From Sulfuriflexus sp032250955 (GTDB lineage Bacteria; Pseudomonadota; Gammaproteobacteria; AKS1): DNA of 55,741 nucleotides. The notes beneath the pieces were generated by a model. That model did no database searches and was not told the origin of the DNA. It saw only the letters and a list, made by a program, of their open reading frames with translations. How positions within the stretch are numbered: position 1 is the stretch's first letter; each line of letters opens with the position of its first letter. Below are positions 8,475 through 16,872 of the stretch, piece by piece. The DNA lies in the NCBI RefSeq assembly GCF_032250955.1, contig NZ_JAVVES010000010.1:1-55741 (forward strand). The letters are read 5' to 3'. Made by a program: the position numbers and the translations under genes.

Positions 8475-9200
8475 CTAAAGTGTAAAATGTTGTCCCAGGT
8501 AGACTTCGCGCACCTGTTTATTGGCCAGCAGGTCTTCCGGTGCACCCTCGGCGATGATTTCGCCGGCGTTCATGATGTAGGCACGTTCACAGATCCCCAG
8601 GGTTTCGCGCACGTTATGGTCCGTAATCAAAACACCAATGCCAAGATCCCGTAAGTGTTTGATAATAGAGTTTATATCGACGACAGAGAGCGGGTCTACG
8701 CCGGCAAAGGGTTCATCAAGGAGGATAAAGTGCGGGCGTGTGGCCAGGGCACGGGCAATCTCGACCCGGCGGCGTTCCCCCCCGGAGAGGCTCATGCCCA
8801 GGTTGTCGCGGATATGCGAGATATGCAGGTCGCGCAGGAGTTCCTCGGTCTCGATGTCGATTTGCTCGGTGGATAAATCCGGCATTGACTGCAGGATGGC
8901 GCGGATATTGTCTTCGACACTGAGTTTGCGGAAGACAGAGGCCTCCTGGGGCAGGTAACCGATACCGAGACGGGCACGACGGTGCATCGGCAAGCGACTG
9001 ATGTCGGCATCGTCGAGAAAGATATGCCCGGTATCGGCTGCGATCAGGCCGACTACCATGTAAAAACTGGTTGTTTTGCCCGCGCCGTTCGGGCCGAGCA
9101 GGCCGACGACCTCGCCGCTCCTGATCTGCAGGGTGACATCGTTCACTACTTTCCGCGAACGGTAGCTCTTGAACAGGTTTTCGGCGCGCAGGCTACTCAT
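8475..9200 (-). CDS. lptB: LPS export ABC transporter ATPase LptB
   Basis: A 241-residue ABC ATPase. Walker A is GPNGAGKT (36-43), the signature is LSGGERRRVEIARAL and Walker B is FILLDEPFAGVDP. LptB powers LptFG, which pull lipopolysaccharide out of the inner membrane and push it along the LptC-LptA bridge to the outer membrane. lptF and lptG are not in this window, which is normal because they lie elsewhere. It overlaps the end of lptA by 4 nt. Confidence 0.97.
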   Translation of the reverse strand: MSSLRAENLFKSYRSRKVVNDVTLQIRSGEVVGLLGPNGAGKTTSFYMVVGLIAADTGHIFLDDADISRLPMHRRARLGIGYLPQEASVFRKLSVEDNIRAILQSMPDLSTEQIDIETEELLRDLHISHIRDNLGMSLSGGERRRVEIARALATRPHFILLDEPFAGVDPLSVVDINSIIKHLRDLGIGVLITDHNVRETLGICERAYIMNAGEIIAEGAPEDLLANKQVREVYLGQHFTL

Positions 9201-9724
9201 TGCTTGCCGTCTTTCTTGCCCGGTTGCAGGGTCATTTGTACGCGACCCTTCTTGCCTTCGCCATCGTCAGTCTTGCCACCGCGTGCCTCGACCGTGTCAC
9301 GTTTGGAATCATAGACAATATGCTCGCCGCGGAAGATATCCCCTCCCTGAATGACATTGCCCTGACGGCGGATGATAAGGACTTCCTTGAGCGCATCATA
9401 AAACAGTTCCCGGCCCTCGGCGACGACGTCATCGGGCTTGCCATCGGGGCGTTGCTGAAAATGCGCGAGGTTGCCGGTCGAGTGAATCTTGTCGAGGTCT
9501 TTTTGCTCATCACGATAGACCACCACCACGTCACCCTTGATGAGTATACTGCCGCGGGTCATAACCACGTTGCCGCGGAAGGTGCTGACACCTTTCTCAT
9601 CATCGATGTCGACCCGGTCAGCCTCAATCTTCATGGGGTGATCCTTGTCGGTACTCAGGGCCAGGGCCTGCAGTGGCAGACACAGGCAAACCAGCAGGAA
9701 AACGAGATATTGTTTAATTTTCAT
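9197..9724 (-). CDS. lptA: LPS transport periplasmic protein LptA
   Basis: A 175-residue periplasmic protein. A signal peptide (MKIKQYLVFLLVCLCLPLQALA) precedes an OstA/LptA beta-jellyroll domain with HPMKIEADRVDIDDEKGVS. LptA forms the periplasmic bridge that carries LPS from LptC to LptD. The frame is open further upstream, but the ATG at 9724 is chosen because the signal peptide starts there; it overlaps the end of lptC by 11 nt. The C terminus is lysine-rich (KKGRVQMTLQPGKKDGKQ). Confidence 0.94.
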   Translation of the reverse strand: MKIKQYLVFLLVCLCLPLQALALSTDKDHPMKIEADRVDIDDEKGVSTFRGNVVMTRGSILIKGDVVVVYRDEQKDLDKIHSTGNLAHFQQRPDGKPDDVVAEGRELFYDALKEVLIIRRQGNVIQGGDIFRGEHIVYDSKRDTVEARGGKTDDGEGKKGRVQMTLQPGKKDGKQ

Positions 9725-10283
9725 AATGGGCCCGTACATCATCAAGCAGTTGTAATTGTCCCGTGCGCACATAGGCGCGCATGCCAACAGCAGTGGTTTT
9801 GCGGTTTTCACTTATCATAGTGACAGGTTGATCGGTTTCGGCAAAGTCTGTTTTCGGGTGAATGCGTAACCTGTCCGTGTACAGGGTAACAGGCCGGTTA
9901 TTCGGGCCACTATGGCGTTCAATAATGACATTACCACTAAGCAGTACCAGCTCATTATCCGCGGCCACCCAGCCCCGTTCGGAGCGTACGATCCATGGTT
10001 TGCCGGCTTCACGATACAGGGTCATGACCGGCTCGTTGAGTTCAGTGCTGTCATCATCCGGGTAATGCAGCATCTTGTCGGAGACCAGTAACGAACTGGG
10101 CCGACCTTGATCGTCCATGGTGGTCATTTCAAAGTTCTCCATGTAATAGTCCGGTACATGGCGTGTTTTTGCCTGCTGCTCCGCGTCGGCAGTCGTCGCA
10201 TCACGGCTGTCATTTTTCATCCAGATGCTGGCCCCGGCCAGCGATAACAGCACAAAGATGACAGCGAGCAGGCGCAGGTTCAT
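9714..10283 (-). CDS. lptC: LPS export protein LptC
   Basis: A 189-residue bitopic inner-membrane protein. One N-terminal membrane segment (about residues 4-21) is followed by a periplasmic LptC domain with the opening motif DYYMENFEMTTMDDQG. It takes LPS from LptBFG and hands it to LptA. It overlaps kdsC by 4 nt and lptA by 11 nt, which supports co-translation. Length matches E. coli LptC (191). Confidence 0.95.
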   Translation of the reverse strand: MNLRLLAVIFVLLSLAGASIWMKNDSRDATTADAEQQAKTRHVPDYYMENFEMTTMDDQGRPSSLLVSDKMLHYPDDDSTELNEPVMTLYREAGKPWIVRSERGWVAADNELVLLSGNVIIERHSGPNNRPVTLYTDRLRIHPKTDFAETDQPVTMISENRKTTAVGMRAYVRTGQLQLLDDVRAHYEN

Positions 10284-10804
10284 TGCAAATAACTGTCCAG
10301 TGTCTCCTGCAAAACGCCCCGGGACTCCATGAGCATCTCACAGACATCGCGACCGGCGCCGCGGCCACCACAGCTTGGTGTTTGCCAGTGCGCATGCCTG
10401 ACGACCAGCGGGTGTGCATCCTGCACGGCGATCGCCAGCCCCACTTTGCTCATCACAGGCAGGTCGACAACATCATCGCCGACATAGGCAACCTGCTCCG
10501 GCGTAAGTTGCAGTTTTTCCAGTAGTTTGCCAAAGGCGACGCGCTTGTCCTCCTGGCCCTGGTAGACATGCTCGATACCGAGGTTTTGCATGCGGTAGTC
10601 AACGACCTTTGATGTCCGGCCCGTGATGATGCCGACTGTAACGCCGGCTGCCTGCAGCATCTTCATACCGTGTCCGTCACGGGAGTTGAAGGCCTTGTAT
10701 TCAAGACCATCGTCGCCGAGGAAGAGGCTGCCATCGGTGAGCACCCCATCGACATCAAAGATGACCAGTTTGATTGTCTTGGCGCGTTCGAGAATGTCTT
10801 TCAT
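10280..10804 (-). CDS. kdsC: 3-deoxy-D-manno-octulosonate 8-phosphate phosphatase KdsC
   Basis: A 174-residue HAD-family phosphatase. The nucleophile motif is DVDGVLTDG, with Asp17 and Asp19; the later motifs are IITGRTSKVV and YVGDDVVDLPVM. It removes phosphate from KDO 8-phosphate to give KDO for the LPS inner core. The frame stays open 60 codons further, into kdsD, but those residues are Arg-rich and unlike the family, so the ATG at 10804 was chosen. It lies 14 nt after kdsD and overlaps lptC by 4 nt. Confidence 0.96.
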   Translation of the reverse strand: MKDILERAKTIKLVIFDVDGVLTDGSLFLGDDGLEYKAFNSRDGHGMKMLQAAGVTVGIITGRTSKVVDYRMQNLGIEHVYQGQEDKRVAFGKLLEKLQLTPEQVAYVGDDVVDLPVMSKVGLAIAVQDAHPLVVRHAHWQTPSCGGRGAGRDVCEMLMESRGVLQETLDSYLQ

Positions 10805-10818
10805 GGTTTTTTCCGTTG

Positions 10819-11790
10819 TCAGACGACGCCGGCGCGTAACATGTCGTGCATGTTGAGGGCGCCGACCAGGGTGTTGTTCTTGTTGACCACTAACAGGCCG
10901 TTGATTTTTTTCTCCTGCATGGTCAGCAGCGCCTCTTCGGCCAGGATGTCTTCCTGGACGCTGGTGAAGTCGGCGGTCATGCAATCGGTGATGCGTGTGT
11001 TGTGCACATCGACACCGTTATCGAGCACGCGACGCAGATCGCCATCGGTAAAAATACCGCACAGGTGATGTTCGTCGTCGACAATGGCAGTCATGCCGAG
11101 GCCCTTCCGGGTCATCTCTACCAGGGCATCGCGCAGGCCCACGCTGTCGGTTACCACCGGGATATCTTCTCCTGTATGCATGACATCATTGACGTGCAGT
11201 AACAGGCGTCGGCCGAGGCGGCCGGCCGGGTGCGAACGGGCAAAGTCCTGTTCGGTAAAGCCGCGCGCCTCAAGCAGGGCAATCGCGAGCGCGTCTCCCA
11301 TAACCAGGGTGACGGTAGTACTTGAGGTAGGGGCGAGATTCAGCGGGCAGGCCTCGACCTCGACACTGATATCCAGGTAACTGTTGGCTGCCTTGCCAAG
11401 GCTTGAATGACGTTTGCCGCATAATGCAATCAGGGGCACGCCGAGGCGTTTTAACAAGGGTAACAGAGTGATGATTTCATCGGTCTCGCCGGAGTTGGAG
11501 GCGGCAATGACCACATCTTTGTTCGTGATCATGCCAAAATCACCGTGCGCGGCTTCGCCTGGATGTACGGAAAAGGCCGGTGTACCGGTGCTGGCCAGCG
11601 TCGCGGCAATCTTGTTACCGATATGGCCCGACTTGCCCATACCGATAACGATTATGCGACCTTCGCAGTCGAGCATGTAATGGCAGGCGCGGACAAAGTC
11701 ATCGTCGAGTCGATCCCGAAGGGTTTCTACGGCGCGGGCCTCGGCTTCGATAACGGCCAGGCCCATTTTGCGCAGGGCATCATCACTCAT
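10819..11790 (-). CDS. kdsD: D-arabinose 5-phosphate isomerase KdsD
   Basis: A 323-residue protein with an SIS sugar-isomerase domain (about 35-170; motifs GMGKSGHIGNKIAATL and AASNSGETDEI) and two C-terminal CBS domains (about 200-320). It converts ribulose 5-phosphate to arabinose 5-phosphate, the first step of KDO synthesis. Start at 11790 (MSDDALRK) rather than a TTG two codons upstream. It is the first gene of the kdsD-kdsC-lptCAB-rpoN run; a good promoter candidate lies about 60 nt upstream. Confidence 0.96.
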   Translation of the reverse strand: MSDDALRKMGLAVIEAEARAVETLRDRLDDDFVRACHYMLDCEGRIIVIGMGKSGHIGNKIAATLASTGTPAFSVHPGEAAHGDFGMITNKDVVIAASNSGETDEIITLLPLLKRLGVPLIALCGKRHSSLGKAANSYLDISVEVEACPLNLAPTSSTTVTLVMGDALAIALLEARGFTEQDFARSHPAGRLGRRLLLHVNDVMHTGEDIPVVTDSVGLRDALVEMTRKGLGMTAIVDDEHHLCGIFTDGDLRRVLDNGVDVHNTRITDCMTADFTSVQEDILAEEALLTMQEKKINGLLVVNKNNTLVGALNMHDMLRAGVV

Positions 11791-11850
11791 AGGCAAAAAT
11801 TAATCCGGGGCGGGTTCAGATTCAACGTCATCATTATCACTATATATAAA

Positions 11851-11880
11851 AGTATAACGCAAGCGGGCCGCTACTGTCAG
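11851..11880 (-). promoter_or_regulatory. sigma-70-type promoter for kdsD operon
   Basis: On the minus strand a -35 box CTGACA (11875-11880) and a -10 box TATACT (11851-11856) are separated by 18 nt; each matches 5 of 6 consensus positions. It lies in the 100-nt gap between yrbG and kdsD, about 60 nt before the kdsD start. It would let kdsD and all downstream genes be transcribed without yrbG. Confidence 0.55.
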
Positions 11881-11890
11881 CGACTCCCTC

Positions 11891-12856
11891 TCAGAGACTG
11901 CCAATGTACAGGTAGACCAGGTAGGCCAGGAAACTCGCCAGCAGGGCCACGCCCTTGAAACGGCTGATTACGCCATTGCGCCCAAACCCGTAAGACATGG
12001 CGAACAAGGCAATGGTGAAGGCAAACATCACCGCAAAATCCCGGCTCAGGGCCTCGACCGGTACCTGGAAGGGCATGATCAGGCCGGGTATGCCCATGAC
12101 GCCGAGCAGATTGAACATGTTCGAACCGACCACATTACCCACGGCCATGTCATCTTCTTTTTTCAGGATACACATGATCGAAGCCGCCAGTTCCGGCAGG
12201 CTGGTGCCAATGGCAATCACGGTCAGGCCAATAATCAGATCGCTGATGCCCAGCCATTGCGCAATTTCGATGGCACCGTAGACCACCAGGCGGGAACCGA
12301 GTAGTAACAGCAGCAGGCCGATCAGCAACCAGATGCCGGCCTTCCACATCGGCATGTGCAGCGGGATTTCGCTGGCATATTCCTTCTGTAGCGGGTCAGA
12401 GCCACGGCTGCGCAGGGCGATTCGGGTGATCCAGTAGAGCATGAGGAACATGCCAGCGATCAGGGACACCCCATCCCACCACGACAGGTAACCGTCTACC
12501 AGTAACAGCAGGCTGAGCACCATGAAGATAAACAGCAGGGGGAACTCCCGGCGCAGGGTAGTGGAATGCACCGTGATTGGCACCACCAGCGCCGTGGTGC
12601 CGATGACCAGGCCGATATTGGCGATATTCGAGCCGATAGCGTTTCCGACCGAGATCTCCGGGCTGCCGTGCCAGGCGGCAAGGCCGGAAACAAGCATCTC
12701 CGGTGCTGAGGTTCCGAAACCGACCACGGTCAGACCGATGATCAGCGGGGGCACGCCAAGATTCCGCGCTGTCGCCGCGGCACCGATGACAAAGCGATCC
12801 GCGCCCCAGATGAGAATGGCGAAACCGACTGCAACAGCGAGAAAGTACAACAGCAT
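11891..12856 (-). CDS. yrbG: YrbG-type Na+/Ca2+ antiporter family protein
   Basis: A 321-residue integral membrane protein of the cation/Ca2+ exchanger family. It contains the two inverted family repeats: GFGTSAPEM with GNAIGSNIANI in the first half and AIGTSLPEL with GNVVGSNMFNLL in the second. These alpha repeats hold the ion-binding acidic residues. About ten hydrophobic segments are visible. In E. coli yrbG also sits next to kdsD; its true substrate there is not settled. Here it is 100 nt upstream of kdsD on the same strand. Confidence 0.93.
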   Translation of the reverse strand: MLLYFLAVAVGFAILIWGADRFVIGAAATARNLGVPPLIIGLTVVGFGTSAPEMLVSGLAAWHGSPEISVGNAIGSNIANIGLVIGTTALVVPITVHSTTLRREFPLLFIFMVLSLLLLVDGYLSWWDGVSLIAGMFLMLYWITRIALRSRGSDPLQKEYASEIPLHMPMWKAGIWLLIGLLLLLLGSRLVVYGAIEIAQWLGISDLIIGLTVIAIGTSLPELAASIMCILKKEDDMAVGNVVGSNMFNLLGVMGIPGLIMPFQVPVEALSRDFAVMFAFTIALFAMSYGFGRNGVISRFKGVALLASFLAYLVYLYIGSL

Positions 12857-13060
12857 GCTAATTGAGCCCTGTAAAAGGTATTAAATGAGGGCGCTATTGT
12901 CAGGGATTCGGCGCCCGAGGCCAAGCTGGATTTTATTTGTAGCCAACTGTATCCAACTTGAGGCTAAATGAGCTTTATTTCGCTGAATATCCATAAAATT
13001 CCAGATTTTTTGTTTGCGTGACAGAGGTAAAGTATGTGCCTGCAAACTAAAAAGGCTTTA
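12857..13060. other. gene-free stretch upstream of yrbG
   Basis: Together with the inverted repeat and terminator that follow, this makes a 456-nt gap between yrbG and mlaA. It should hold the yrbG promoter. A CTGACA box occurs on the minus strand about 40 nt before the yrbG start, but no good -10 lies at the right distance, so I do not call a promoter. No gene is seen here. Confidence 0.5.
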
Positions 13061-13212
13061 ACCGCAAAGGGCGCGAAGTTACGCAAAGAAAGTGTCAGAA
13101 TTGATATGTTCGAAAGATATTAAATTTCACCTTTCTGTTTGAACCACCCAGGAATTATTTTCACAGAGGGACTTCATATAGCTACTTTGCGTAACTTCGC
13201 GTCCGTTGCGGT
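13061..13212. repeat. long inverted repeat, copy 1
   Basis: Left arm 13061-13088 and right arm 13185-13212 are reverse complements at 26 of 28 positions, with about 96 nt of A+T-rich sequence between them. The arms are built from short words of the type CGCAAAG and GCGCGAAG. A second element with the same words lies at 21559-21761, so this looks like a dispersed repeat family. It carries no coding sequence. Confidence 0.85.
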
Positions 13213-13261
13213 AGAAAAAACCATATCGAATCGAACACGGAAATAATGCTGGGTACGGTAA

Positions 13262-13297
13262 TAAAAAGGCCCCGTCTCGGTGAGACGGGGCCTTTTA
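13262..13297 (-). terminator. strong intrinsic terminator after mlaA
   Basis: A 15-bp perfect stem (13264-13278 with 13282-13296) with a G+C-rich core GGCCCCGTCTC and a 3-nt loop, flanked by A and T runs. On the minus strand the stem is followed by TTTTTAT, 16 nt past the mlaA stop codon. Because of the symmetric flanks it could also stop transcription from the other side. Confidence 0.92.
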
Positions 13298-13312
13298 GTT
13301 AATGGCCTGGGT

Positions 13313-14029
13313 CTAGTCGAAGGATGGCTTCGGTGGATTGCCGTCGTAGACCAGGTTCTGGCGGCGCTGCAGGTAGGCATCGCGGGTGAACAGGTATTCA
13401 TCCAGAGCGGCCTCCTGCAAGACCTTGCTGGCACTGAGCAGGCCGGCGCGCGTATCCACAACATTGAGCACGATCAGTCCGGTGCGGGTATCGTCCGGAT
13501 TGATATCGTTCACTGGGTCAACATAGGCATCGCCAATCAGGCCGACTGTATCACGGATGTTGCTCGGCCCGAGTAGGGGCAATACCAGGTAGGGACCGGT
13601 GTTGACGCCCCAGTAGCCAAGGCTTTGACCGAGATCCTCGTTATGTTTTGGCAATTCCATGGCACTAGCGACATCAAAAAAGCCCAGCAGACCGATAGTG
13701 GTATTGAAGAAGACACGGGCAGTATCGTGAATGCCCTGTTCGAGTTTCAGTTGCAACAGGTCGTTAAAGATAATGACTACATCATTGAGATTGCTGAAGA
13801 AGTTACTGATGCCCTTGTTAACTGGGTCGGGCAGGACCGCATTATAGCCTTCGGCTGCGGGCTTCAGTATGGCCTTATCCACGGTCGTGTTGAAGCTGTA
13901 CATTGCGCGGTTAAAAGACTCAAACGGGTCTTCCGGGTCAGTCGAGCCTTCAACAGTGGCACAGCCTTGCAGGACCAGGCTGAGCAGGAGAACGGAAAAT
14001 AAAAGGCGTAAGCGAGTGAAAGTGTTCAT
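13313..14029 (-). CDS. mlaA: outer-membrane lipoprotein MlaA (VacJ)
   Basis: A 238-residue lipoprotein. The signal ends in the lipobox LQGC with Cys23 lipidated, and the mature part is a VacJ/MlaA domain with DPFESFNRAMYSFN, DPVNKGISNFFSNL and LGYWGVNTGPYLVLPLLGPS. MlaA sits in the outer membrane next to porins and removes misplaced phospholipids from the outer leaflet, passing them to the Mla pathway. It is transcribed away from the mlaFEDB genes found 1.2 kb further on. It ends at a strong terminator. Confidence 0.95.
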   Translation of the reverse strand: MNTFTRLRLLFSVLLLSLVLQGCATVEGSTDPEDPFESFNRAMYSFNTTVDKAILKPAAEGYNAVLPDPVNKGISNFFSNLNDVVIIFNDLLQLKLEQGIHDTARVFFNTTIGLLGFFDVASAMELPKHNEDLGQSLGYWGVNTGPYLVLPLLGPSNIRDTVGLIGDAYVDPVNDINPDDTRTGLIVLNVVDTRAGLLSASKVLQEAALDEYLFTRDAYLQRRQNLVYDGNPPKPSFD

Positions 14030-14117
14030 TATTGTTTAGTTAGCTTCCATATAAAGTTGTTGCGTGAGGGCAACATGAACTTAAAATTATGTTCCGATCC
14101 CCCTTCTCATTAGACCG

Positions 14118-14146
14118 ATCATGGCACTACGTTGTCATAAAATCAA
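14118..14146 (-). promoter_or_regulatory. candidate promoter for mlaA
   Basis: On the minus strand TTGATT (14141-14146) and CATGAT (14118-14123) are separated by 17 nt, each matching 4 of 6 sigma-70 consensus positions. It lies about 90 nt upstream of the mlaA start in the gap between mlaA and the next minus-strand gene. Confidence 0.4.
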
Positions 14147-14274
14147 GCGCTTAGCGCCCGGGTGGCCGGCTAATGATGTCACATGCCGGGCCCATAATTT
14201 GTAGTGTTTTTCTGACAAGTGCTATTATCAGCCGCCTACAGGTGTATCGGCCACGGGCATGTTAAATTGAGATG

Positions 14275-14460
14275 TTATTGTGCCTTGATGCGTATTGCGT
14301 CACAGCGCGAACAACGATATTCGGTGACCAGCTGGCCCTGTTTGACGTCAAAGCGGCGTGTGTTGACGATTTGCCATCTATGAAAACCGTTTTTGCACAG
14401 GGTCTTGCCCTTGTTTTTTTCCTGTGCCGTGGGTTTTTTGAATCGAACAATGTCGCCCAT
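14275..14460 (-). CDS. conserved small protein with a Cys/His pair pattern
   Basis: A 61-residue basic protein starting MGDIVRFKKP. It contains LCKNGFHRW near the middle and YRCSRCDAI near the end. The Cys-x3-4-His and Cys-x2-Cys pairs could bind zinc (inference). Similar short proteins with the opening xDIVRFKKP occur in other gammaproteobacteria, without known function as far as I know. The ATG at 14460 was chosen over one seven codons upstream because it begins the conserved part. It is divergent from the gene at 14548. Confidence 0.75.
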   Translation of the reverse strand: MGDIVRFKKPTAQEKNKGKTLCKNGFHRWQIVNTRRFDVKQGQLVTEYRCSRCDAIRIKAQ

Positions 14461-14547
14461 GCTGGCCCCGCTGAGAAGCATTTGCCTGTGATGGCTAAAT
14501 AATGGATAGTCGCGGCCGGACTGTCAAAGTAATTTGGACTGCAAGGC

Positions 14548-15153
14548 ATGGCTGAGAATAAAAACGGATTGGCGGAGCTGGTGGTGGGGGCATATGGCTG
14601 GCAGCATTCAGCATGGCAGGTGGCCTATTACCCGGATGACATGCCGGAAGAATGGCGACTGGCCTATTACGCCAATGAGTTTGGCTGTGTGGTCTTGCCG
14701 GCCGAACAGTGGCAAGCCGCCGATCAGGAAACCATCGAGCAGTGGTTGAGTGAAATGGCAGAAGACTTCCTGTTGTTTCTCGAGTTGCCCGCCCAGGCTG
14801 GTAACCTCAGTGCGCACATCAAGCTCTTTGCCGGGCGCTGCGCGGGGGCCATCCTGCAGGAAGGCGAGCCTGCCGACTGGTCGGCCGTACCGGATGGTAT
14901 CCCGCTGTTATGCAGTGAGGAGAGCGGGCAGTTAAGGCGCTATCATCGTGTCGGCCAGACCGAAAGCGTATTGGCCTGGCTGGCGGCGCAGTCCGAAGAA
15001 AGAATTGAATTGCCGGTCTTGCGCGAACAGATCGAGACGGCATTAAAGGGTGTGACCGTGACCTCGCGACTGGCGTTTATTATTGGTAAACAGGCCCCGG
15101 CCATGGAAAATCTGCAGAATGCCCGGGTGGTCGCCGAGTTACTCGGTGCCTGA
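14548..15153 (+). CDS. short DUF72-like protein of unknown function
   Basis: A 201-residue soluble protein. I do not recognise it as a named gene. Its first 55 residues closely follow the opening of DUF72 proteins: G-x-GW (residues 14-18), W23, YYP (27-29), P33, W36, LAYYANEF (38-45), and later EDFLLFLELP. Normal DUF72 proteins are about 240-300 residues and form a TIM barrel; here the second half does not match and looks reduced. The gene lies 106 nt upstream of mlaF on the same strand and may share its transcript. It could be a degenerate or specialised DUF72 relative (inference). Confidence 0.7.
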   Translation: MAENKNGLAELVVGAYGWQHSAWQVAYYPDDMPEEWRLAYYANEFGCVVLPAEQWQAADQETIEQWLSEMAEDFLLFLELPAQAGNLSAHIKLFAGRCAGAILQEGEPADWSAVPDGIPLLCSEESGQLRRYHRVGQTESVLAWLAAQSEERIELPVLREQIETALKGVTVTSRLAFIIGKQAPAMENLQNARVVAELLGA

Positions 15154-15259
15154 ATTAAGGTAATGAAAGATATAAAATAGTTGACACATCGATAGCCGTT
15201 GTTGAAACTGCGTGCCGATCAGACAGAACATCAGGATAAACAAGCATCGAACAGGGATA

Positions 15260-16090
15260 ATGACTAGCTCAACAGACGACATTCTCGTCCAGATCCGCAA
15301 TCTGCATTTTTCGCGCGGCAAGAAAAAGATATTCGACGGTATCGATATCGACATTCACCGCGGCAAAGTGACGGCGATCATGGGCCCAAGCGGCACGGGT
15401 AAAACCACCCTGTTGCGCCTCATCGGCGGGCAGTTGCGCCCGGACGCCGGCAGCATCATCGTCGACGGACAGAGCGTGCCGCATCTGCGTCGTCGCCAGT
15501 TGTTTGAATTGCGCAAGCGCATGGGTATGTTATTCCAGAGCGGCGCCCTGTTAACCGATTTAAGCGTCTTCGATAATGTCGCCTTCCCGCTACGTGAGCA
15601 CACTAAACTCAACGAGGCCATGATACGGGATCTGATCCTGATGAAGCTCGAAGCAGTGGGCCTGCGTAATGCGCGTGACCTGAAGCCGAGCGAACTCTCT
15701 GGTGGCATGGCGCGCCGTGTCGCGCTGGCCCGGGCCATTGCCCTTGACCCGATGATGATCATGTATGACGAACCTTTCACCGGCCAGGACCCCATTTCGA
15801 TGGGCGCACTGGTGCAATTGATCCGCCTGCTCAATGATGCCCTGGGGTTGACCAGTGTTATCGTCTCGCACGATGTACAGGAAACCGCCACTATTGCTGA
15901 TGATATTTATGTGATTTCCGAAGGCCGGGTTGTGGGACACGGTACCCCGGATGAACTCAATGCCACGGAGTCCGAGTGGGTACATCAGTTCATGCAAGGC
16001 CTGCCTGACGGCCCGGTGCCATTCCATTATCCGGGAACGCGCTATGCAGACGACCTGCTTGCCGGCGCCGGGCAGGGAGGAGAATCATAA
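15260..16090 (+). CDS. mlaF: phospholipid ABC transporter ATPase MlaF
   Basis: A 276-residue ABC ATPase. Walker A is GPSGTGKT (42-49), the signature LSGGMARRVALARA and Walker B MIMYDEPFTGQDP. The C terminus carries the extra MlaF-type tail that contacts partner MlaB. MlaF drives phospholipid movement between inner and outer membranes with MlaE, MlaD and MlaB. The ATG at 15260 (MTSSTDD) is preferred to one 16 codons upstream. Its stop overlaps the start of mlaE by 1 nt. Confidence 0.96.
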   Translation: MTSSTDDILVQIRNLHFSRGKKKIFDGIDIDIHRGKVTAIMGPSGTGKTTLLRLIGGQLRPDAGSIIVDGQSVPHLRRRQLFELRKRMGMLFQSGALLTDLSVFDNVAFPLREHTKLNEAMIRDLILMKLEAVGLRNARDLKPSELSGGMARRVALARAIALDPMMIMYDEPFTGQDPISMGALVQLIRLLNDALGLTSVIVSHDVQETATIADDIYVISEGRVVGHGTPDELNATESEWVHQFMQGLPDGPVPFHYPGTRYADDLLAGAGQGGES

Positions 16091-16872
16091 TGCTGGAACA
16101 TCTGCAACGTCTGGGTCGCCAGGGCATAAGTTTTTTTCAGGGCATCGGTCACGCCAGTCTCTTTCTGCTGAACCTGCTTGTTAGCGTGCCCGCCGTGTTG
16201 GCGCGCTTTGGTCTGGTGGTGCAGCAGATTTTTTCAGTTGGCGTACTGTCCCTGTTGATTATTATCGTCTCGGGCTTGTTCGTCGGTATGGTGCTTGGTC
16301 TGCAGGGCTATAACACGCTGGTAGACTTCGGGGCCGAAGAATCCCTCGGTGTGGTGGTGTCGCTGTCGCTGGTACGTGAACTCGGACCGGTGATTTCAGC
16401 GCTGCTGTTCGCCGGCCGGGCAGGTTCGGCGTTGACGGCTGAAATCGGTTTGATGAAAAGCACTGAGCAACTTTCCGGGATGGAAATGATGGCGGTCGAT
16501 CCGATGGAACGCGTTATTGCACCGCGTTTTCTGGCCGGCTTTATTTCCCTGCCGCTGTTGGCGGCCATCTTTAGTGCCGTCGGCGTGATGGGGGGTTTCT
16601 TTGTCGGCGTGGGCCTGCTCGGTGTGGATGACGGGGCTTTCTGGTCACAGATGCAGGCCAAGGTCAACCTGCAGGAAGATATTCTGAACGGTGTCATCAA
16701 AAGTATCGTCTTTGGTTTTGTCGTGACCTGGATCGCGGTATATGAAGGTTATGCTGCGGTGCCGACTTCAGAAGGCGTCGGTCGGGCGACGACGCGTACC
16801 GTGGTACATAGTTCGCTGGCGGTTCTTGGCCTGGACTTTGTCCTTACGGCACTTATGTTTAGTGATGTATAA
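16090..16872 (+). CDS. mlaE: phospholipid ABC transporter permease MlaE
   Basis: A 260-residue inner-membrane permease of the MlaE/YrbE family, with five to six hydrophobic segments and the conserved stretches LVRELGPVISALLFAGRAGSALTAE and MTWIAVYEGY-like ending. It forms the membrane core of the MlaFEDB complex. It is coupled to mlaF by a TAATG overlap. A 175-nt gap separates it from mlaD, wider than usual in this operon; a 25-codon open frame (16925-17002) in the gap has no ribosome site that I can see and is probably not a gene. Confidence 0.96.
   Translation: MLEHLQRLGRQGISFFQGIGHASLFLLNLLVSVPAVLARFGLVVQQIFSVGVLSLLIIIVSGLFVGMVLGLQGYNTLVDFGAEESLGVVVSLSLVRELGPVISALLFAGRAGSALTAEIGLMKSTEQLSGMEMMAVDPMERVIAPRFLAGFISLPLLAAIFSAVGVMGGFFVGVGLLGVDDGAFWSQMQAKVNLQEDILNGVIKSIVFGFVVTWIAVYEGYAAVPTSEGVGRATTRTVVHSSLAVLGLDFVLTALMFSDV

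Noticed and set aside
13190..13300. Possible attachment site or insertion-sequence end near the first inverted repeat
   Set aside because: No transposase, integrase or tRNA gene is nearby, and I saw no clear target duplication; it is recorded only as a repeat.
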